Of a DNA stretch of 9,934 nucleotides, positions 4,963 through 9,934 are shown piece after piece (the stretch's first letter is position 1; each line of letters begins with the position of its first letter). The notes under the pieces were generated by a model. The model had not been told where the DNA came from, did no database searches, and worked only from the letters and a program-made list of their open reading frames with translations. The DNA is from Deltaproteobacteria bacterium RBG_13_52_11 (GTDB lineage Bacteria > Desulfobacterota > B13-G15 > RBG-16-54-18): contig MGQF01000079.1 of the NCBI GenBank assembly GCA_001797745.1, forward strand, positions 5,929 to 15,862. The letters run 5' to 3'. The position numbers were made by a program, and so were the translations under genes.

Positions 4963-7530
4963 TCATTGGTGTCGTAGTATCTTTTTCAACTTACCTTCCG
5001 GTAAAGACCAGACAAATATTTGTCCGTCAAATGCAGCTGTAATAGCCACATCATCTACAATTTGGATTGCGCTAATAACGTCCTGGTGTCCGTAAAGTCG
5101 GCATATCTGTTTTCCTGTCGCAATATCCCAAACGACCGCCCTCTTGTCATCCCCGCCGGAAATGAGGTAGTTTTGGCTTACAGCCATGACACAGCAACTG
5201 GCAGTTTCCGTTTCCCGGATTTTTTTATCTGCCTGTCGGCTAAACTGGATGATTGCTCCCGGCTTATCAATGCCCGTATGTAGTGCAAAATAAGCATATT
5301 GTCCATCCGGCGACAATAAAGCGTGATCGTTCAGTTCATAAGAATAAGGACTCAAATTGACCTCCTGGAGTGCACGCTCGGCGGCGTTGTAAACGGCTAT
5401 TTCGTAATTATTGTTGTTCACTTTGTTTGCAACGATATAGTCCTTCGCTGACTGCGCAATTACCTCTCCCAATGGAATATTACAGTCTGAATTATCCGTC
5501 ACCTCTTTCCCATCACTCATTTTAAATATTTTTTTGACACGTGGTTTTTCGCTGATGATATATTTGCCATCCGGAGAAACAAATACGGAATGGATACCAG
5601 GTGTAAAATTGGGAAGTGCCTGAATCTCGTGAATTATTCTGCCCGACTGGAGATCCATGACCACAATTGTGCCATCGGATGATCCCAGCACTACGGACTT
5701 GTCGTCCGGGGATATGCGGGCGGTGTGATAATCATGACGGGTAGGGATAGACATTTTGAGCTTGAACGAAGGAATACTCCATATATCCACAATACGATTA
5801 TCCCAACCTGCGGAAACCATAACTGTTTTACTTTTAGAAATTGCGAGTGTAGAAACTGATCCAGCCCTCTGCTTTGGCTGCATCAAAGTCATCTTTCCAG
5901 TTTTAATATCTTCGACCCAGAAGCTACGATACTTCGCTAGGATCAATGAATTGCCTTGAAGAGCGACTAACGGAAAGCTGCCGAGTTTTCCGAGCTTGTG
6001 GATCCGGGCTCCGGTTTTGAGATCCCACACCTCAATAACACCGGCACCATCTTCACCGTTCCAATTGTTTGTTCCGCCAGATGTAATTATGGTGGTATCA
6101 TCCCCAGTAACAATGAGAGAATACATATTGCTGTTGCTACGGGTTTCGATTGTTCGTACAAGTTTCGGAGGATCGCGACTTATATCGTATACGTAAACTA
6201 GTCCACGTTGAGTACCTGCCAGAAGATATCTTCCATCATGCGTAAAAGCGACTTGATTAATGCGGTCATCCTTCTTTTTCTCTTGTCTTATAGTTTTTAT
6301 TTTCTGAATTTCTGCTTTTGTGCCCCATGTTCCTTGAGAGCATTTCCACAAGTGGACAATAAGCTCTTTTCCTTCGTTCAATGCCGTTGCAAGAACTTCC
6401 TTATCAGGGCTTAATACAGCATTGTTCAAATACTGAGAAGTGTCAGCAACCTTCATAGACCACATGGCCTCGTCTCTGGTGGTAACTGAATATCGCTTCC
6501 CAATTTCGAATGGCATAGCCATTATTTCCGAAGTGTTTGCAATAAGCAGCAATGTTCCTTTTTTATTGAAAATGATTTTTTGGTCTAAGCCACCAAGTCT
6601 ATACGTATGTGCAAGCCGTCCGGAAGGTAATTCCCAAACATTTATGTCATCGTCAGAGTTGGAATAAGAAACTATGTATCTGTCATCAGGACTTACTATT
6701 ACCTGTGACGTCCGGAACTGATGCCCCGGTATGGCTAAGAGCATACTCAGATCATCTTTCTTCCATATCTTTATGCTGCCATTTTCATCACCTGTAATAA
6801 TGCAGGTGCCATCTGAAGTCACAGCGAGCGAAGTAACCCGTGTTTCGGTGATATCTCTGCTTGCTATCTTCTTGAATTTACGGTTCGCTAACAAGGCATC
6901 TGTGGTCATCCAGGTGCTTTTCGCAGAAAGCTGCCCGATACGCTGGGTATAGGCGGACTTGAGGCAAGAAGGGTCAGAGCAGCGGTCTCGAGTGTCACGC
7001 AACCAACGACGTTGTTGTTCTTTTAGTTGGGATGGCTCATTAGTATGCATCAGCGCTTGCTCGTAGGCGTCTGACATCCTGCTATCGAGTTCCGAAAGCT
7101 CTGTGTCTTGGCAAATTAGCTTCTCTACTCTTGTGCCTGCTTTACTGCAATCAAACCCTGCACTATGTGATGTAATGCTGAAACTGTTATCAACATCTTT
7201 TTGCCTAGATTTCTTTTCAGATTCCTTTAATCTATTTTCCCCACCATGCTTATATTCCCAGATATAGTCGTTATCCCCGAATCGACAATATCCCCAAACA
7301 TCATATTCAATTACCTTTGAATAGATAGGCTGACATTTTTTTTCACATTCTGCACGAGTCATTTTCCCTGGAAACTGAGATCCACCGCCATGCCCGTCTG
7401 GAAGACTGTCAGTCTGTGCGACACAATAATCTTTAATTATGTCACCTTTGTAACTGAGGGCGCTGCTGTTCGTTGCTAAAATAATAACAGCTGTTAACAA
7501 CAAAGTGAGTTTTTTTCTTATATTTACCAT
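4963..7530 (-). CDS. Secreted LprI-like/WD40 double-propeller protein
   Basis: The 855-residue protein has a Sec signal peptide (basic KK, then LTLLLTAVIILA; cleavage near residue 24-26). A small segment with four cysteines (36, 62, 66, 82) follows. Residues about 126-201 resemble the LprI N-terminal domain (PF07007/DUF1311): FDCSKAGTRVEKLICQD, ELSELDSRMSDAY, QRRWLRDTRDRC, with Cys128, 140, 184 and 189. From about 230 to the end come WD40-type blades ending in IKIW, INVW, IEVW, VDIW, VVWD and FVW. I count about 14, enough for two seven-bladed propellers. LprI of Mycobacterium tuberculosis inhibits lysozyme; transferring that role here is only inference. The start has GGAGAG five bases upstream. 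G+C near 40% in sampled lines contrasts with ntrY, suggesting transfer. It lies between an attC-like site upstream and the hairpin at 4850. Confidence 0.85.
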   Translation of the reverse strand: MVNIRKKLTLLLTAVIILATNSSALSYKGDIIKDYCVAQTDSLPDGHGGGSQFPGKMTRAECEKKCQPIYSKVIEYDVWGYCRFGDNDYIWEYKHGGENRLKESEKKSRQKDVDNSFSITSHSAGFDCSKAGTRVEKLICQDTELSELDSRMSDAYEQALMHTNEPSQLKEQQRRWLRDTRDRCSDPSCLKSAYTQRIGQLSAKSTWMTTDALLANRKFKKIASRDITETRVTSLAVTSDGTCIITGDENGSIKIWKKDDLSMLLAIPGHQFRTSQVIVSPDDRYIVSYSNSDDDINVWELPSGRLAHTYRLGGLDQKIIFNKKGTLLLIANTSEIMAMPFEIGKRYSVTTRDEAMWSMKVADTSQYLNNAVLSPDKEVLATALNEGKELIVHLWKCSQGTWGTKAEIQKIKTIRQEKKKDDRINQVAFTHDGRYLLAGTQRGLVYVYDISRDPPKLVRTIETRSNSNMYSLIVTGDDTTIITSGGTNNWNGEDGAGVIEVWDLKTGARIHKLGKLGSFPLVALQGNSLILAKYRSFWVEDIKTGKMTLMQPKQRAGSVSTLAISKSKTVMVSAGWDNRIVDIWSIPSFKLKMSIPTRHDYHTARISPDDKSVVLGSSDGTIVVMDLQSGRIIHEIQALPNFTPGIHSVFVSPDGKYIISEKPRVKKIFKMSDGKEVTDNSDCNIPLGEVIAQSAKDYIVANKVNNNNYEIAVYNAAERALQEVNLSPYSYELNDHALLSPDGQYAYFALHTGIDKPGAIIQFSRQADKKIRETETASCCVMAVSQNYLISGGDDKRAVVWDIATGKQICRLYGHQDVISAIQIVDDVAITAAFDGQIFVWSLPEGKLKKILRHQ

Positions 7531-7590
7531 TTTCTCTCCGATGCTCGATAAATAATATTTTTCATATGTTTACATTTCTTCTATTCATTT

Positions 7591-7664
7591 ATCTAACGCT
7601 CCGACTGAGCTGCGGGCGTTTAGCGAGAAAGATGCGAGCCGTCAGCGCCGGTTGGTAGTTAGAC
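7591..7664 (-). repeat. attC-like integron recombination site (74 bp)
   Basis: Imperfect inverted repeat between the two low-GC genes. Its ends are ATCTAAC (7591-7597) and GTTAGAC (7658-7664), matching the RYYYAAC and GTTRRRY boxes on either strand. The inner arms GCTGCGGGC (7610-7618 region) and GCCGTCAGC (7638-7646 region) pair except for two central bases. An unpaired spacer of about 20 bases lies between them. Length and box arrangement fit attC sites of gene cassettes. It starts 22 bases after the stop of the 697-residue gene, the place a cassette's attC should be. On the coding (minus) strand, crossover would fall between 7597 and 7596. No T-run follows, so a plain terminator is less likely. 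Confidence 0.7.
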
Positions 7665-7685
7665 GGCATAAAGAATATAAAATAA

Positions 7686-9779
7686 TTATTGCTTTAATCC
7701 TTCAATTAAATTAACACCGTATCTATCATGCGCAAATATATGCCCTCCCAATAATTTATTAAAAAGAAATCCACGGAAAGACAATTTTCCATCAACATAA
7801 ATTCTCAAATAAACCGCCGGGTTTCGAGGCTCGTTTGATGTGGTTGTAAAAGATAACCTGGGCGTTTTACGAGTTTCCCCTGCTTTTGTATCAGAATGCT
7901 CTGTTGCCATAAGCGTTGGTAAAAAATCCCCAACATGAATTATTAAGTCTGTCCCTGGAACTATAAATTTTGAATTGATTGGAATTATATATCGTTTTTT
8001 AGTCCTGCTTTGCTTTAATTCAACCTCAATAATCACTGACTTCCATGTATCTTTGACGTATTTTGGCACAATAACGTCCTCATCACTGTCATACACCATT
8101 TTCTTAGGTTTTACGTATCTTTTGTTCTCTAATATATTTACCACATTATTACTTCCTAATTCGCACTCACGGTCTTCTAAACGGTTGAATGTTGTAGCAG
8201 CACCGCAGATGCCGCTCGCTTGCTTGCAATAAGACTCAAAAAATGACTTCATTCGAGGATCCCTTGTAAATTTCCACATCTTATTTGCCTCTGTTCCATG
8301 GCCACCTGTTTGTGTACAAGTCCGCAAGCCAGCAGCATCATCCTTCAGTATCCCTCTAAGATTGGCTTCAAGACGTACAGCCGATTCTCTGACAACCCTT
8401 TCAACTGCTTCTTGATATCCTTCCAAAGATGGTGCTTGATCAACTGTTAGCACCTTACCAATTGCTTTCCCATTTCGGTTATATTTCATTGCATATTCAA
8501 ATAGGAATTTTGACAGCAGCTCGTAGTCATATTTAAGGAAGATATCTATATCACCTTGACGTGTAACTACGGCGTACGGGACAAGGTAGCCTACATCATT
8601 ACGTATGTCGTCCCTAACGGGGATCTCATCTGTTCTGGGAGACCCATTTTGGTTAAAGATACGCATCCGTATTCCCTTCGAAAACAAATGCCAAAGCACC
8701 ACGAATCCACCATCGGGCAGGCCTTGAACACTTGCTCCATTGTTTTGTCCTAGTGACGTGGAAACGTTAAAAACAGAACTTGCAGGCAAACCTGAAGATT
8801 GGAAAATCTTTCCTCTCACTGTTATTTGATCCTTTCCCTTCTTCACGTGATATAATGTTTTCCACGTCACAACAAACCTTCCATCGGCTAAACTTGCGAC
8901 GTCGGCCTCCCATTGGACTTCATCTTTTTCAGTAATTCGAAAATCCTTGATCACCGGTTTGAGTTGGCGATTGAATATTATTCCATATAAAAAAGACTGA
9001 CACCGACCACATGATCTATTTTCCCAAATTGCCACAATATTGCCATCGCATAGAGATGCCATACTATATAATGATCCCTCAATTTCCATTGAAATTTGTA
9101 TATTATCTTGATAACCAAAAATAGAACGAGCTGGTTGTATAGATGTACCCCCGTCTGCCAAGTATATATCAAAAGGAATTGGAGACATAATAATATCCTT
9201 AAAACATTCTGGTCCGCCTGTAGATGAGTTTGCCATCTTCCACTTACCAGTGGAAATATCGAAGCACCACTCTTCGTCTGTGTTGTCTTGAGCGCTGATC
9301 TTGTAATTGATGATTACACACCCTTTATTCTTGGATGCTTCAATGTTACCTCTACCCGAGAGAGTTTTGCTCCGAACGAAGTGCTGCAGCTTGGGTATGT
9401 ACATGAAAACATCTGCGGAAGTAGATGGTCCTGCACCGTAACCTGCGTGATCGTCATACAATAGAAGGTCTTGGTAGCCGTCACCATTTACATCCATCAT
9501 GTAAAAAGAAGGAGAATCAATAAAAATATCTACTGGCAACCGTTGAAGCACCTCTGAATTGCCTTTTTTGAAAATCAGGATTTCCGCAGAGACCCCATCC
9601 CAGCTTTCAAATTCAGCAGTACCGATTTTGTGGAGTTCAAATCTATATTCTCCTACCCCGTTTCCAATGTCAGCGGTCTCCGTTACTGGTTTTGGGGTAG
9701 CAAATACAAAGGTAGCCGAAATTAAAATTATTGCTACGAGATATAATTTAGTTTGCAAAAGCTTTGATAATGTCATCAT
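7686..9779 (-). CDS. Secreted multidomain protein: VCBS-like, propeller-like repeats, DUF2155-like C-terminus
   Basis: The 697-residue protein has a signal peptide (LYLVAIILISATFVFA, cleavage near residue 27). An N-terminal domain contains a calcium-loop-like FG-GAP/VCBS motif, DVNGDGYQDLLLYDD (96-110). Three propeller-like repeats follow, built around SLCDGNIVAIW, SLADGRFVVTW and GLPDGGFVVLW (242-363). Next comes a helical region with Cys488, 518, 525 and 539. The C-terminus (about 608-697) contains SNEPRNPAVYLRIYVDG and an FRGFLF...HIFAHDRYG pattern similar to DUF2155-type domains. Taken together it is probably periplasmic or surface-exposed; no enzymatic motif is recognised. The start is set by SD AAAGGAGGT (9788-9796), about 8 bases before ATG 9779; a second Met directly follows. 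Sampled G+C is near 40%. It sits between two attC-like sites. The DUF2155 assignment is tentative. Confidence 0.8.
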   Translation of the reverse strand: MMTLSKLLQTKLYLVAIILISATFVFATPKPVTETADIGNGVGEYRFELHKIGTAEFESWDGVSAEILIFKKGNSEVLQRLPVDIFIDSPSFYMMDVNGDGYQDLLLYDDHAGYGAGPSTSADVFMYIPKLQHFVRSKTLSGRGNIEASKNKGCVIINYKISAQDNTDEEWCFDISTGKWKMANSSTGGPECFKDIIMSPIPFDIYLADGGTSIQPARSIFGYQDNIQISMEIEGSLYSMASLCDGNIVAIWENRSCGRCQSFLYGIIFNRQLKPVIKDFRITEKDEVQWEADVASLADGRFVVTWKTLYHVKKGKDQITVRGKIFQSSGLPASSVFNVSTSLGQNNGASVQGLPDGGFVVLWHLFSKGIRMRIFNQNGSPRTDEIPVRDDIRNDVGYLVPYAVVTRQGDIDIFLKYDYELLSKFLFEYAMKYNRNGKAIGKVLTVDQAPSLEGYQEAVERVVRESAVRLEANLRGILKDDAAGLRTCTQTGGHGTEANKMWKFTRDPRMKSFFESYCKQASGICGAATTFNRLEDRECELGSNNVVNILENKRYVKPKKMVYDSDEDVIVPKYVKDTWKSVIIEVELKQSRTKKRYIIPINSKFIVPGTDLIIHVGDFLPTLMATEHSDTKAGETRKTPRLSFTTTSNEPRNPAVYLRIYVDGKLSFRGFLFNKLLGGHIFAHDRYGVNLIEGLKQ

Positions 9780-9787
9780 AGGAAAAT

Positions 9788-9796
9788 ACCTCCTTT
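9788..9796 (-). promoter_or_regulatory. Strong Shine-Dalgarno of the 697-residue gene
   Basis: The minus strand reads AAAGGAGGT, about 8 bases before ATG 9779; this decides for the first of two adjacent Met codons. It abuts the attC-like repeat ending at 9797, leaving no room for a promoter inside the cassette. Transcription would have to come from further right. Confidence 0.75.
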
Positions 9797-9851
9797 GCCG
9801 AACGAAAAAATCAGCCGGAGCGTAGCGATCGGCTGGATTGCCTTGTTAGAT
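9797..9851 (-). repeat. attC-like integron recombination site (55 bp)
   Basis: On the minus strand the site begins ATCTAAC (RYYYAAC match) and ends GTTCGGC (GTT core kept, but C at the first purine position). The inner stem AGCCG/CGGCT closes a 12-base loop. The outer arms AAGGCAATC and GATTTTTTC pair partly. The left arm carries one extra C next to AGCCG, the kind of extrahelical base that orients attC sites, consistent with genes reading leftwards. It is immediately upstream of the SD of the 697-residue gene and would be the attC of a preceding cassette lying to the right. Less certain than the 74-bp site because of the imperfect right box. Confidence 0.55.
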
Positions 9852-9870
9852 ATATGTTTGGTATGATCCG

Positions 9871-9919
9871 GGTACATAGGTTACACTTTATTCCAGGTAC
9901 ATGGGTGACACTTTTCTCC
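9871..9919. repeat. Two 24-bp direct repeats, possible insertion-sequence end
   Basis: Copies at 9871-9894 and 9896-9919 match at 20 of 24 positions with a 25-base period; both start GGTACAT and contain an ACAC core followed by a T-rich part ending in TCC. Read on the minus strand the pattern is GTGTCACCCATGTACC, then GTGTAACCTATGTACC. Reiterated short repeats of this type occur at the ends of some IS21/IS481-like elements. No transposase is visible because the window ends at 9934, so the family assignment is only a suggestion. Confidence 0.4.
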
Positions 9920-9934
9920 TCGTCCGTGGATTGC

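Larger units (their letters stand above)
7597..9802 (-). mobile_element. Putative integron gene cassette carrying the 697-residue gene
   Basis: Taking the G/TT crossover points of the two attC-like sites as boundaries gives a unit of about 2.2 kb with one gene and its downstream attC, the defining layout of a gene cassette. The SD starts only about 6 bases, and the start codon about 23 bases, after the left crossover of the unit (read on the minus strand), which is typical of cassettes. Base composition differs from the backbone. A cassette of 2.2 kb is larger than most. Genes in cassettes point away from attI, so attI and an integrase gene, if present, should lie beyond base 9934. The 855-residue gene would be the next, older cassette, with an unclear left boundary. 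Confidence 0.55.

Noticed and set aside
5020..6952. Several plus-strand open frames of 60-87 codons opposite the WD40 gene
   Set aside because: They are antisense to a continuous 855-codon gene with a clear repeat pattern, lack convincing ribosome binding sites and show no domains.
4963..9851. CRISPR array or classical defence island
   Set aside because: There are no regularly spaced identical repeats and no nuclease, helicase or toxin motifs; the two genes encode exported proteins.

Overview
The window looks like a chromosomal segment of a Gram-negative bacterium, most likely a deltaproteobacterial (Desulfobacterota-type) lineage. This rests on three things: the block coiled-coil/zinc-ribbon protein, RNase HI, rnpB, DUF4390 protein, NtrY-type kinase; a type A RNase P RNA; and the protein flavour of the backbone genes. 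No marker fixes the genus. Two compositional zones are obvious. Hand-counted lines in the backbone (about 1-4800) run from about 47 to 70% G+C, mostly above 55%. Sampled lines in 4960-9800 sit near 38-42%.

Backbone, left to right. The truncated start of a DppB/OppB-type peptide transporter permease runs off the left edge on the minus strand. Divergent from it, a perfect-consensus sigma70 promoter (175-203) drives a tRNA-Met(CAT) gene (222-294). A strong intrinsic terminator (372-399) then isolates the next operon. That plus-strand operon encodes a COG1579 coiled-coil zinc-ribbon protein (420-1139), a stand-alone RNase HI (1149-1619), the RNase P RNA (about 1585-1961, whose 5' P1 strand lies inside the rnhA coding sequence), an exported DUF4390 protein (2013-2582) and an NtrY-family histidine kinase (2579-4771, ATGA overlap). 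A branched hairpin with T-runs on both sides (4850-4887) closes it. The expected partner response regulator NtrX does not follow.

Accessory zone. From 4963 to the right edge lie two large minus-strand genes of low G+C, both encoding secreted proteins. The left one (855 aa) is an LprI-like cysteine domain followed by about 14 WD40-type blades. The right one (697 aa) has an FG-GAP/VCBS-like N-terminal part, three propeller-like repeats and a C-terminal DUF2155-like domain. The right gene is flanked by two imperfect inverted repeats (7591-7664 and 9797-9851) that have the architecture of integron attC recombination sites, with RYYYAAC and GTTRRRY-type ends. Its ribosome binding site starts almost at the predicted crossover point, as in gene cassettes. 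The best reading is that this zone is an integron gene-cassette array, or orphan cassettes, inserted after ntrY, with attI/intI, if present, beyond the right edge. Just outside the last attC-like site are two 24-base direct repeats resembling reiterated insertion-sequence ends.

The cassette interpretation is the main discovery candidate. It rests on site architecture read by eye and not on a covariance-model search.
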